Shown in pieces: positions 8,290 through 17,508 of a stretch of DNA of 64,000 nt (position 1 is its first letter; every line of letters begins with the position of its first letter). Origin of the DNA: Dactylosporangium roseum (GTDB taxonomy: Bacteria > Actinomycetota > Actinomycetes > Mycobacteriales > Micromonosporaceae); NCBI RefSeq assembly GCF_025264685.1, contig NZ_CP073721.1:5907501-5971500 (forward strand), in the 5' to 3' direction. The notes beneath the pieces were generated by a model. It did not search any database and was not told the DNA's origin. It was given only the letters and a program-made list of their open reading frames with translations. The position numbers were made by a program, and so were the translations under genes.

Positions 8290-8542
8290 CCCGGGCAGTA
8301 CCGCCGGAAGCCCGAACCGACCGAAGAGTGTCGCGTCGAACGTGGTGAACTCGGCGACCTTGCCGCCCGTCAGCCGCAGGACGTCGAGCTTGAACGCCCG
8401 GCTCGAAGCCGTCCCGGTGCCGCCACGCCCGCAGGAACGTCTCCTGCACCGCGTCGTCGGCCTCCTCGAACGAGGCGAGCATCCGGTAGCAGTGCACGTG
8501 CAGCTCACGGCGGTGTCGTTCGAACAGTTCGCGGAAGTCCAC
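8284..8542 (-). pseudogene. ECF sigma factor remnant with large internal deletion
   Basis: From the GTG at 8542 the reading frame gives a good sigma region 2 start: FRELFERHRRELHVHCYRML, then FEEADDAVQETFLRAWRHRD. About 150 nt in, the frame must shift to continue as FKLDVLRLTGGKVAEFTTF and LFGRFGLPAVLPGS, which is the end of the SnoaL-like C-terminal domain in SigG/TIGR02960-type sigma factors. Everything between (rest of region 2, region 4, most of the SnoaL domain) is missing. Full-length relatives have roughly 320-350 residues; about 85 codons are left. The YciI-like gene next door diverges from it. Confidence 0.75.
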
Positions 8543-8624
8543 GCCCTCGAAAATACGTGTAGATCCGCGGGCGGCGGCTCCGACCTGATGGTGAACTGAC
8601 CGAAACGAGCATGAGGAGCGCACC

Positions 8625-8981
8625 GTGAAGTACCTGCTGTTGATCCACATGAACCCCGACGTCTGGAGCACCCTCACCCAGGCCGACATCGACGAGGTCA
8701 TGGAAGGGCACGAACGGTTCATCAAGACCATCACCGAATCCGGCGAGATGCTCGCGACGCATGCTCTCGGCGACCCGAAGGAGAGCGCGGTCGTGCGGAT
8801 CCGGGCCGGCGCCGAGACCGTGACCGACGGCCCGTACGTCGAGGCCAAGGAGTTCCTCGCCGGGTTCTACCTGGTGGAGTGCGAGTCCAAGGAGCGCGCC
8901 ACACAGCTCGCCGCGATGATTCCGGACGCGAAGTGGAACGCGATCGAGGTCCGCCCGATCGTGTTCTCCAACCCGGCGTGA
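8625..8981 (+). CDS. YciI/DGPF-family protein
   Basis: This 118-residue single-domain protein has the family pattern: MKYLLLIHMNPD, then VTDGPYVEAKEFLAGFYLVEC (the DGPF-type signature), then AIEVRPI at the end. Members are small dimeric ferredoxin-like-fold proteins of unclear function, and in actinobacteria they are often found beside ECF sigma genes. Here the neighbouring sigma gene is a remnant, so this gene may have outlived its regulator. The GTG start has a ribosome site GAGGAG at 8613-8618. Confidence 0.85.
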   Translation: MKYLLLIHMNPDVWSTLTQADIDEVMEGHERFIKTITESGEMLATHALGDPKESAVVRIRAGAETVTDGPYVEAKEFLAGFYLVECESKERATQLAAMIPDAKWNAIEVRPIVFSNPA

Positions 8982-9066
8982 CGCTGTGCAACGGATCCCG
9001 GCCGGTCCGTAGTGGCGCGGATCGGCCGGGGCGGTTCTTGTCGGTCCGGGTTCGTAGAATCGCCGC

Positions 9067-10902
<1,836 letters not shown>

Positions 10903-11137
10903 GCGACGCGTCGAAGGTGCTCGCCGGTGGCTGACCGGGCACCCCGACGGTTCCCACGATCTGCGAACGATCTCGTCAAGCGGCGCCGGCCGCACACCCC
11001 AGCCACGCCCTCGCGATGCCGGACCACGGTGGCTGTGGCCGCGTCGCGCGGTGGACCGTGCTCCGCGCTCGGCCCGACGCCGGTTCCTTGATCGTGGGAA
11101 ACCCCGGGTTGCCCGGGCACAAGGCGGCGACGTTGAG

Positions 11138-11293
11138 CCGGGCGGTCGTCTGTCAACCCCGGTGCTGCGCTACGGGATGGTGTCCGTCGCTCATGATCGC
11201 CGCTGGACCCGGGACGGCGCGTTCCGGGCCGGGTGACTCCAGATCATGGGAAAGATCTGGCTATCGGGGCAGCCACATCTTTCCCATGATCAT
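11138..11293. repeat. palindrome family 1, copy A (reverse orientation)
   Basis: The arms at 11243-11262 and 11271-11290 form a 20-bp inverted repeat (core GATCATGGGAAAGAT) with an 8-nt loop ATCGGGGC. The region to its left is the reverse complement of the flank seen right of the palindrome at 27.5 kb (for example GATCATGAGCGAC on that strand). Confidence 0.8.
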
Positions 11294-11393
11294 AAACCCG
11301 TCCGGGCCGGACGACCGCGCAGCTCACGCCGCGGCCTTGGTCGATCGGCGGCGGTCGGTGGCTGACGGATCCGGCGATCTTGCGTCGGCCCTC

Positions 11394-11399
11394 TACGTT
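11394..11399 (+). promoter_or_regulatory. -10 box TACGTT for a leaderless PH-domain gene
   Basis: TACGTT ends 6 nt before the ATG at 11406, again with no Shine-Dalgarno sequence. Confidence 0.45.
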
Positions 11400-11405
11400 G
11401 GACCC

Positions 11406-11774
11406 ATGGCGCAGCAGGTGAAGTACGACCGGCGGGAACAGTACGAGCAGATCGCCTCCGGCCTGTTGCCGGGCGAGAACGTCATCGCCGTCTACGACGC
11501 CGTCGGCGTGGGCACCGGGTTCATCGGGCTCACCGACCGGCGGGTCATCCTCCAGGACCGATCGTTCGTGGGCAAACGGGTCGCGATCACCTCGATCCCG
11601 TACGGGAAGGTCACCGCCGTCTCGGTGGTCAGCAACAAGTCGTGGGCGGGCAGCTTCTTCAGCAGCGGCTCGATCGCCGTCCACGTCGGCACCCACACCT
11701 ACGAGATCGAGCTGCGCGGCGTCGAGAAGACGCAGCACGTGCACAACGTGATCCTGCACTACGCCGGCCGCTGA
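11406..11774 (+). CDS. small bacterial PH-domain protein
   Basis: This 122-residue soluble protein is almost entirely one PH-like domain: GENVIAVYDAVGVGTGFIGLTDRRVILQD, then the strands SIPYGKVTAVSVV and VHVGTHTYEIELRG, and a C-terminal helix KTQHVHNVILHYAG. This arrangement, with TDRR.I.QD and SIPY..V, is typical of YdjM/YokE-type bPH proteins. The function is not known; such domains are thought to bind partners or membranes. It stands alone and is probably transcribed from the leaderless promoter at 11394. Confidence 0.8.
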   Translation: MAQQVKYDRREQYEQIASGLLPGENVIAVYDAVGVGTGFIGLTDRRVILQDRSFVGKRVAITSIPYGKVTAVSVVSNKSWAGSFFSSGSIAVHVGTHTYEIELRGVEKTQHVHNVILHYAGR

Positions 11775-11835
11775 CGGCCGGGCTCACGCCGGACCGGCGG
11801 CTGGTGGCGGTGCACCGCGCCGGTGCCGCGAAAGC

Positions 11836-11841
11836 TACGGT
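11836..11841 (+). promoter_or_regulatory. -10 box TACGGT for the M20-GNAT-racemase operon
   Basis: TACGGT ends 6 nt before the ATG at 11848. There is no ribosome site, so the first gene of the operon is probably leaderless. Confidence 0.5.
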
Positions 11842-11847
11842 TGGCGT

Positions 11848-12966
11848 ATGAGCGCGATGGAGAAACTGCGGGCCGCCGCGCCGGTGATGCTCGAGGACCT
11901 GGCGGAACTGGTCGGCACCGAGTCGCCCTCGGCCGACGTCGACGCCATCGCCAGATGCGCCGACGTCGTCGCCGAGCTGGGGCGCCGCTGCACCGGGCAG
12001 GCACCGGAGCGGATCGTCGTCGCCGACCGGCCACATCTTCGATGGCGGTTCGGCTCGGCGCCGCCCCGGGTCGTGCTGATCGGCCACTTCGACACAGTCT
12101 GGCCGCTGGGCACCCTGACGCGCTGGCCGTTCGCCGTCGACGGCGACCGGGCGACCGGCCCGGGCGTGGTCGACATGAAGGCCGGCCTCGTCATGCTGTT
12201 CCACGCCCTCGCCCAGCTCGACGACCTCGACGGCGTGGCCGTGGTGGCCAACTCCGACGAGGAGATCGGCTCGCCGACCTCGACGAAACTCATCGAGGAC
12301 ACCGCACGCGGCGCCGCCGGTGCGCTGGTCCTGGAGGGCAGCGCCGAGGGGCGGCTCAAGGTGGCCCGCAAGGGCATCGCCCACTACTCGGTGCGGGTCG
12401 TCGGCCGCGCCGCGCACGCCGGCGTTGCGCCCCACCTCGGCATCAACGCCGGCGTGGAGCTCGCCCACCAGATCCTGCGGATCACGGAGCTCGGCGACGC
12501 GGAGCGGACGACGACCGTCACGCCCACCGACGCGGTCGTCGGCACCACGAGCAACACCGTGCCGGCCGAGGCCCGGCTGAGCATCGACGCGCGCTCGTTC
12601 GACCCCGCCGAACTGGCCCGGGTCGACGCCGCGCTGCGCGACCTGCGGCCGGTGCTGCCCGGCGCGCAGGTCCGCGTCGAGCCCGGCCCGTCCCGCCCCG
12701 CGATGCCGGAGGCGGCGGCGACCGAGTTGTTCGCGCTCGCGCAGCGGCTCGGCGCCGAGCTCGGGCTGCCGCCCTTCACCGCGGAGGCCGTCGGGGGCGG
12801 CTCCGACGGCAACCTCACCGCCGGTGTCGGTGTGCGGACCCTCGACGGGCTCGGCGCGGTCGGCGGCAAGGCGCACGCCGAGGGGGAGTGGATCGACCTG
12901 ACCAGCCTGCCCGACCGGGCCGCGCTGGTGTGCGCCCTGGCCGGCGCCATCGGCCGGGACGCCTGA
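11848..12966 (+). CDS. M20-family amidohydrolase, likely N-succinyl-amino-acid desuccinylase
   Basis: This 372-residue cytosolic di-zinc hydrolase of the carboxypeptidase G2/DapE/ArgE family has metal-site motifs GHFDTV (His80, Asp82), GPGVVDMKAG (Asp109) and NSDEEIGS (Glu138-Glu139), with a late His in GGKAHAEGEW. Between them lies the dimerisation domain (about 175-285). The family removes N-acyl groups from amino acids. The next two genes overlap it and encode a GNAT enzyme and an NSAR-like racemase, so the likely substrate is an N-succinyl L-amino acid. The family is certain; the substrate is inferred from context. Confidence 0.85.
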   Translation: MSAMEKLRAAAPVMLEDLAELVGTESPSADVDAIARCADVVAELGRRCTGQAPERIVVADRPHLRWRFGSAPPRVVLIGHFDTVWPLGTLTRWPFAVDGDRATGPGVVDMKAGLVMLFHALAQLDDLDGVAVVANSDEEIGSPTSTKLIEDTARGAAGALVLEGSAEGRLKVARKGIAHYSVRVVGRAAHAGVAPHLGINAGVELAHQILRITELGDAERTTTVTPTDAVVGTTSNTVPAEARLSIDARSFDPAELARVDAALRDLRPVLPGAQVRVEPGPSRPAMPEAAATELFALAQRLGAELGLPPFTAEAVGGGSDGNLTAGVGVRTLDGLGAVGGKAHAEGEWIDLTSLPDRAALVCALAGAIGRDA

Positions 12967-13808
12967 TGGACCTGGTCCAGGACGCGTGGGCCTGCGCGGA
13001 CGAGGCGGCCGGCCGGGTCGACGTCTGCGTGGCCGAGCTCTCCCGGCCCGCGGACCTGGAGGACGCGTCCGTCCTGCTGCAGCGGGTCTGGCGCGCCGGC
13101 CACCCGGCGGAGGTCGCCGCGGCGTCGCTGCTGCGCACCTACGCGCACTCCGGCAACTACGTCGCCGGTGCTTACCGCGACGGGCACCTGATCGGCGTGG
13201 CCGCCGGGTTTTTCGGGCTCCCGCACGGCCATCCGCATCTGCACTCGTACGTCGCGGGCGTGTCGCCGGGACGGCTGGGCAAGGGTGTCGGGTTCGCCCT
13301 CAAGCAGCACCAGCGCGCGTGGACGCTGGCGCGGGGCGTGCCGGAGGTGCATTGGACGTACGACCCCCTGATCCTGCGTAACGCGTACTTCAACCTGCAG
13401 AAGCTCGGCGCCGCGGTCACCGGCTACCTGCCGGAGTTCTACGGCGCGATGGCCGACGGCATCAACAGCGGCGACCTCAGCGACCGGCTCTACGTGGTGT
13501 GGCGGCTCGACGCGCCCCGCGTGGCCGCCGCCGCGCACGGCTCGCCCGCCGAGGTCAGCACCGAGGGTGCGGTGCCGCTCGTCGCGGCCGGCCCGGACGG
13601 CGCCCCGGTGGAGTCCACTGTGGACGCCGACCGGGTCTGCGTCGCGGTGCCGGAGGACGCCGAGGCGGTGCGGCAGCGGGATCCGGCGACGGCGCTGCGG
13701 TGGCGGCACGCGGTGCGCACCGCGCTGTCCGGGCGGCTCGCGGCCGGATGGCGGATCGACGGCATCACGCGCGACGGGCGTTACGTGCTGGAACGGAGCG
13801 GCGGATGA
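12966..13808 (+). CDS. GNAT-fold N-acyltransferase (COG3375-like), likely amino-acid N-succinyltransferase
   Basis: This 280-residue protein starts inside the stop of the M20 gene (TGATG). The region 20-180 shows a GNAT pattern: LLQRVW near the start, AYRDGHLIGVAAGFFG, then HLHSYVAGVSPGRLGKGVGFALKQHQR (acyl-CoA-binding region) and WTYDPLILRNAYFNLQKLGA. That last stretch is typical of the COG3375 predicted acetyltransferases. In Geobacillus a protein of this group next to NSAR succinylates D-amino acids, from memory of published work. Here it is sandwiched between the hydrolase and the racemase by overlapping codons. The succinyl specificity is inference. Confidence 0.75.
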   Translation: MDLVQDAWACADEAAGRVDVCVAELSRPADLEDASVLLQRVWRAGHPAEVAAASLLRTYAHSGNYVAGAYRDGHLIGVAAGFFGLPHGHPHLHSYVAGVSPGRLGKGVGFALKQHQRAWTLARGVPEVHWTYDPLILRNAYFNLQKLGAAVTGYLPEFYGAMADGINSGDLSDRLYVVWRLDAPRVAAAAHGSPAEVSTEGAVPLVAAGPDGAPVESTVDADRVCVAVPEDAEAVRQRDPATALRWRHAVRTALSGRLAAGWRIDGITRDGRYVLERSGG

Positions 13809-14935
13809 AGCTGACCGGGTTGGAACTGCGGCGCGTCGCGATGCCGCTGGTGGCGCCGTTCCGCACGTCGTTCGGCACCGAACTGCGGCGCGACGTGCTG
13901 CTCGTGCGGGCCGTCGCCGGCGACGTCGAGGGCTGGGGCGAGTGTGTGGCCATGTCCGCGCCGCTGTACTCCGCCGAATACGTCGACGACGCCGCGACCA
14001 CCATTCAGCGGCATCTCGCGCCCGTGCTGGCCGACGCCGACGTCGAGGCCCACACGCTCGAGCCGCTGTTCGCGCGGTTCAAGGGGCACCCGATGGCGAA
14101 GGCCGCGGTCCAGACGGCGGTGCTCGACGCGCAGTTGCGCGCCGCCGGCACGCCGCTCGGCTCGTACCTCGGCGCGGTCAAGGACCGGGTGCCGGCCGGG
14201 GTGTCGGTCGGCATCATGGACTCGATCCCGGCCCTGCTCGACGCCGTCGCCGGTTACCTCGACGCCGGCTACCTGCGGATCAAACTCAAGATCGAGCCCG
14301 GCTGGGACGTCGAGCCGGTGCGTGCCGTCCGGGAGCGGTTCGGCGACGGCGTGCTGCTGCAGGTCGACGCCAACACCGCGTACAGCCTCGCCGACGCCCG
14401 GCACCTGGCCCGGCTCGACCCGTTCGACCTGCTGCTCATCGAGCAGCCGCTGCCGGAGGACGACCTGCGCGGCCATGCGGCGCTGGCCCGGCTGATCCGC
14501 ACGCCGATCTGCCTCGACGAGTCGATCGTCAGCGCCCGTGCCGCGGCGGACGCGATCGCGCTCGGCGCCTGCGAGATCGTCAACATCAAGCCCGGCCGGG
14601 TCGGCGGCTATCTGGAGGCGCGGCGCATCCACGACGTGTGCGTCGCCAACGGGGTGCCGGTCTGGGCGGGCGGGATGCTCGAGACCGGCCTCGGCCGGGC
14701 CGCCAACGTCATCCTGGCCGCGCTGCCCGGCTTCACGCTGCCCGGTGACACGTCCGCCTCCGACCGGTACTACGCCCGCGACATCACCGCGCCCTTCGTG
14801 CTGGAGGACGGGCACGTCGCGGTGCCGGGCGGTCCGGGCATCGGGGTCTCGCCGGTGCCGGAGCTGCTGGACGAGGTGACGACGGACACGCTCCGGATCG
14901 ACTTCACGGCCCGCGGTCCCCGCCCCGGTGGGTAG
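13805..14935 (+). CDS. N-succinylamino-acid racemase / o-succinylbenzoate synthase family
   Basis: This 376-residue enolase-superfamily enzyme of the NSAR/OSBS subgroup has all expected catalytic residues: the KxK motif Lys160-Leu-Lys162, metal ligands Asp188 (VDANTAYS), Glu213 (IEQPL) and Asp238 (CLDES), and Lys262 (NIKPGRVGG). The numbering is almost the same as in Amycolatopsis NSAR. Its ATG overlaps the preceding stop. No menaquinone gene is nearby, while an amidohydrolase and a GNAT gene are fused to it as an operon. This favours racemisation of N-succinyl amino acids over menaquinone synthesis, though many such enzymes do both. Confidence 0.88.
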   Translation: MKLTGLELRRVAMPLVAPFRTSFGTELRRDVLLVRAVAGDVEGWGECVAMSAPLYSAEYVDDAATTIQRHLAPVLADADVEAHTLEPLFARFKGHPMAKAAVQTAVLDAQLRAAGTPLGSYLGAVKDRVPAGVSVGIMDSIPALLDAVAGYLDAGYLRIKLKIEPGWDVEPVRAVRERFGDGVLLQVDANTAYSLADARHLARLDPFDLLLIEQPLPEDDLRGHAALARLIRTPICLDESIVSARAAADAIALGACEIVNIKPGRVGGYLEARRIHDVCVANGVPVWAGGMLETGLGRAANVILAALPGFTLPGDTSASDRYYARDITAPFVLEDGHVAVPGGPGIGVSPVPELLDEVTTDTLRIDFTARGPRPGG

Positions 14936-14973
14936 GACGGCGGTCCTCGCCGCGGTCCCGGCATGATGAAGCG

Positions 14974-15102
14974 ATGACAGCGGACTCGTCAGGTGCGACC
15001 ACCACCGGTGGCCGCACCCGCAACCGGCGTGGTGCGGGCGGCCTCCTGCGCGACAGAACGATCGGCTCGACCGTGCCGCGCCTGGCGCGGATCAGCGAGT
15101 GA
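14974..15102 (+). CDS. possible 42-residue leader or small protein coupled to the glycosylase gene
   Basis: An ATG at 14974 opens a 42-codon frame: MTADSSGATTTGGRTRNRRG, then AGGLLRDRTIGSTVPRLARISE. Its TGA overlaps the GTG of the downstream glycosylase gene (GTGA). CATGAT ends 6 nt before the ATG, the leaderless spacing seen elsewhere in the window. The peptide is basic, soluble and unlike any family known to me. It may be a true small protein or simply a coupling leader. Confidence 0.4.
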   Translation: MTADSSGATTTGGRTRNRRGAGGLLRDRTIGSTVPRLARISE

Positions 15103-15692
15103 ACGCGTTGCTGCCGCTGCTGGAGGGGCCCGTCGAGGAGGCGGCCCGCGCACTGCTGGGCTGCCACCTGACCGCCAACGGCGTCACCGTGCGGCTCACC
15201 GAGGTGGAGGCGTACTCGGGCACCGGCGAGGACCCGGCCTCCCACGCCCACCGGGGCCGCACCCCACGCAACGCCGTGATGTTCGGGCCGGCCGGCTACG
15301 CGTACGTCTACTTCACCTACGGCATGCACTACTGCCTCAACGTCGTCACCGGCGTCGACGGGGTGGCGTCCGCGGCGCTGCTGCGTGCCGGGGCGGTGGT
15401 CGACGGCCTGGACGTCGCCCGGTCCCGGCGGCCGGCCGCCCGCGGCGACGAGGAACTGGCACGCGGACCGGCCCGGCTGTGCAGCGCGCTCGCGATCGAC
15501 AAGTCGCTCTACGGCGCGTATCTGCTCGACCCGGCCGGGCCGGCGGTCCTGACGCCTTCCGCCGAGCCGGTGGGCAAGGTGTCGGCGGGGCCGCGGGTCG
15601 GAGTGACGGGTGCCCACGACGTGCCGTGGCGGTTCTGGCTGACCGGGGATCCGACGGTGAGCACGTACCGCCGCCATGTTCCGAGGACGTGA
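15099..15692 (+). CDS. 3-methyladenine DNA glycosylase (AAG/MPG family)
   Basis: This 197-residue repair glycosylase removes alkylated and deaminated purines. Family motifs are LLGCHL near the start, RLTEVEAYSGTGEDPASHAHRG (with the catalytic Glu), RTPRNAVMFGPAGYAYVYFTYGMHYCLNVV, then ARGPARLCSALAI and a terminal WRFWLTGDP. Length is normal. The GTG at 15099 overlaps the end of a small upstream frame, and no strong ribosome site is visible, so coupling is likely. Confidence 0.93.
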   Translation: MNALLPLLEGPVEEAARALLGCHLTANGVTVRLTEVEAYSGTGEDPASHAHRGRTPRNAVMFGPAGYAYVYFTYGMHYCLNVVTGVDGVASAALLRAGAVVDGLDVARSRRPAARGDEELARGPARLCSALAIDKSLYGAYLLDPAGPAVLTPSAEPVGKVSAGPRVGVTGAHDVPWRFWLTGDPTVSTYRRHVPRT

Positions 15693-15903
15693 ACCCATGC
15701 GGTTTCTGGTCCGCTCGACGGCCTGCCGCCGCCGCACGGCCACAGCCACGCGGTGACCTTCACCGTCGGGCGCGGGGCTCGGAGGTGTCGGCCCCCAGGC
15801 TCGCGTTCGGGCTCGATCCCGCCGGAAGCCGCGGCCCCTCGGGTCATCGAGTGGCGGGCATGCGTCATCCTGGTGCGTGGACACCACCCGAGGAGGGAAC
15901 GCC

Positions 15904-16083
15904 TTGCCGATCCTGTTCCGAAAAGCGATGCGCATCGGCCCGCTGGTGCTCAACTTCACCCCGAAGGGGTTCTCCTCCTGGGGGCTGAAGATCGGCCGCT
16001 GGTCGTGGAACTCGCGCACCCGTGCCCACCGCTACGACCTGCCCGGGCCGTTCTCCTGGCGCAGCAAGGGCAAGCGGAGCTGA
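15904..16083 (+). CDS. small basic protein, DUF4236-like
   Basis: This 59-residue protein starts at TTG 15904, which has an excellent ribosome site AGGAGG at 15891-15896. It begins MPILFRKAMRIGPLVLNFTP and contains SSWGLKIGRWSWNSRTR, then DLPGPFSWRSKG. The pattern of short strands (FRK...IGPL.LNF...G, then a Gly/Trp-rich turn and a terminal PGPF) resembles the small DUF4236-like proteins of streptomycetes, whose function is unknown. It converges on a secreted RNase gene, with a shared terminator between them. Confidence 0.65.
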   Translation: MPILFRKAMRIGPLVLNFTPKGFSSWGLKIGRWSWNSRTRAHRYDLPGPFSWRSKGKRS

Positions 16084-16086
16084 GGG

Positions 16087-16117
16087 CAATGGGGTGGCCG
16101 GCCGGGCCACCCCATTG
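16087..16117. terminator. bidirectional terminator hairpin
   Basis: A perfect 13-bp stem (CAATGGGGTGGCC with its complement) encloses a 5-nt loop. It lies 4 nt after the small basic-protein gene and 7 nt from the end of the convergent RNase gene, so it can serve both. Confidence 0.85.
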
Positions 16118-16124
16118 CGGCTCG

Positions 16125-16535
16125 TCAGAGCCGGTAGAAGTCGGTGTAGTGGTTCGGGGAGTACCACGTCACTCCGGTGTCGCGGTTCACGACGATGCGC
16201 TCGGCGTCACGGGGGGCGCCCTCTTCGCGCGGGATGACGTCGTACTCGTAGTAGGTCGCGCCGGACGGGAGTTGCCCCTCCCGGTTGTAGAACCGGCCGC
16301 CCGCGAAGTTGTACTCGCCGGCCGGCCACACGTACCAGTCCCGCGAGGTCGGGAAGCCCAGGCTGCTCCAGCCGGAACGGGCGGCGCGGGCGTCGGCGCA
16401 GCCGGAGATGTCGCACGAGGAGTAGACCGACGCGTGTGCGGCGTCGACGGTTGCGGGGGCCACCACGGCCGGGCCGGCGATCAGGCCGGCGATCAGCACG
16501 ACGGCGAGGCTGAGCCGGGACAGCAGACGGGTCAC
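16125..16535 (-). CDS. secreted guanyl-specific ribonuclease (RNase Sa/T1 type)
   Basis: This 136-residue protein has a signal peptide (LSRLSLAVVLIAGLIAG), two Cys in the mature start (CDISGC) and a microbial-RNase domain: FAGGRFYNREGQLP, ATYYEYDV, AERIVV, SPNHYTDFYRL. The catalytic triad of RNase Sa (Glu, Arg, His) maps to Glu97, Arg113 and His129 with the same spacing of about 16. Length matches small extracellular RNases. The start is GTG 16535 with GGAGG 5 nt upstream; a TTG at 16547 is less likely. No barstar-like inhibitor gene was seen near it. It probably acts outside the cell, as a scavenger or toxin. Confidence 0.88.
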   Translation of the reverse strand: MTRLLSRLSLAVVLIAGLIAGPAVVAPATVDAAHASVYSSCDISGCADARAARSGWSSLGFPTSRDWYVWPAGEYNFAGGRFYNREGQLPSGATYYEYDVIPREEGAPRDAERIVVNRDTGVTWYSPNHYTDFYRL

Positions 16536-16596
16536 GAATGCCTCCAAGAGGATCGGGAACCCCCATCCTCCTGGAAGTACATCGACGCATGGAAGA

Positions 16597-17064
16597 TTAC
16601 GCGTTACCAGGTACCGCAGCGATATGTAACGTCCCGACCGGCAACCGCCGCGGGTCGACGCTCCACTGCGCCGCCGTCCGGAAGACGTCCCGCTCGTCGA
16701 CGAGATCGTCGTCCTCCTCGTCGCCGCTGCGGAACACGTCGAACAGGTCCCCCTCGACCGCCCGTTCCCAGCGGTGTGTCAGCAGTCCGCGGTGCGTCGC
16801 GAAGTACTGCACCTCGGTGCCGAGCGTGACGGAGGGCCCCGCGGCCGACGGCAGCCCGAACAGCCACTTGCCGGCGACGAGCACCCACCCGCCGATCGGC
16901 GGCGTCACGACCACCCGGTCGTCGGTGAAGTACGCCATGTCCAGGCCCGAGCGGACGTCGGTCAGGCCCAGGTCACGCAGGTCGAGCGCGGTGAGGACCG
17001 CGACCGGGTCGTCGTGCCGCACCGCCAGCCAGGCCATCTTCGGGCCGAAGCCCACCGCTCCCAT
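16597..17064 (-). CDS. uncharacterised cytosolic protein
   Basis: This 155-residue soluble protein has no signal or membrane segment. Its features include MGAVGFGPKMAWLAVRHDDP, VVVTPPIGGWVLVAGKWLFG and an acidic stretch RSGDEEDDDLVDERDVF. No family is recognised. The start at 17064 is preferred because an upstream ATG at 17106 would overlap the likely promoter of the divergent gntR operon (TTGACA at 17081). Neither start has a clear ribosome site. Confidence 0.55.
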   Translation of the reverse strand: MGAVGFGPKMAWLAVRHDDPVAVLTALDLRDLGLTDVRSGLDMAYFTDDRVVVTPPIGGWVLVAGKWLFGLPSAAGPSVTLGTEVQYFATHRGLLTHRWERAVEGDLFDVFRSGDEEDDDLVDERDVFRTAAQWSVDPRRLPVGTLHIAAVPGNA

Positions 17065-17080
17065 CAGTCGACCATAGCGC

Positions 17081-17109
17081 TTGACACCGGGGTTCACTGG
17101 TTGCATGGT
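17081..17109 (+). promoter_or_regulatory. promoter of the gntR-ABC operon
   Basis: TTGACA (17081-17086) and CATGGT (17104-17109) are separated by 17 nt. The region just after, with CATGGTTAGTTACATG, has repeated short elements and could be an operator for the GntR-type regulator encoded next; that part is inference. Confidence 0.55.
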
Positions 17110-17145
17110 TAGTTACATGGGTAATGGACTGATGAACCAGGGCGA

Positions 17146-17508
17146 ATGATGGACGAGGGGCGGCCGATCTTCCTCCAGATCGCGGAGCAGATCGAAAACT
17201 CGGTCATCGACGGCAGCCTGCCCGAAGAGGCCCAGGTGCCGTCGACGAACGAGCTCGCCGCCTTCCACCGGATCAACCCGGCCACCGCCGCGAAAGGCGT
17301 CAACCAGCTCGTCGACGACGGCGTGCTCTACAAGAAGCGAGGCATCGGCATGTTCGTCTCCCCCGGCGCCCGGGCCAAGCTCCGGCAACGGCGCCGGGAT
17401 CAGTTCTCCGAGCAGTACCTGCTGCCCCTGCTGGCCGAGGCGGCGAAGCTCGGCATCCACCCGGCGGAGCTGAAGTCGATGATCGACCGTTACGAGGAGA
17501 AGCGATGA
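17146..17508 (+). CDS. GntR-family regulator, YtrA type
   Basis: This 120-residue regulator has a winged helix at about 8-75 (GRPIFLQIAEQIENSVIDGS, LPEEAQVPSTNELAAFHRIN, PATAAKGVNQLVDDGVLYKK, RGIGMFV) and a short C-terminal tail for dimerisation, as in the YtrA subfamily. That subfamily usually represses a linked ABC transporter. The stop overlaps the start of the ATPase gene (ATGA), so the operon is autoregulated in all likelihood. An ATG at 17149 is an alternative start. The trigger is unknown; related systems respond to cell-wall antibiotics. Confidence 0.9.
   Translation: MMDEGRPIFLQIAEQIENSVIDGSLPEEAQVPSTNELAAFHRINPATAAKGVNQLVDDGVLYKKRGIGMFVSPGARAKLRQRRRDQFSEQYLLPLLAEAAKLGIHPAELKSMIDRYEEKR

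Larger units (their letters stand above)
10903..11405. other. 500-bp intergenic region holding a repeat copy
   Basis: There is no convincing gene here. From about 11138 to 11293 it carries a copy of palindrome family 1 in the opposite orientation to the 55.7-kb copy. A -10 box for the downstream PH-domain gene lies at 11394-11399. Nothing else was recognised. Confidence 0.7.

Noticed and set aside
15693..15903. Short frames between the glycosylase and the small basic protein
   Set aside because: A stretch reading GPLDGLPPPHGHSHAVTFTV looks protein-like but is too short and has no start or family; left unannotated.
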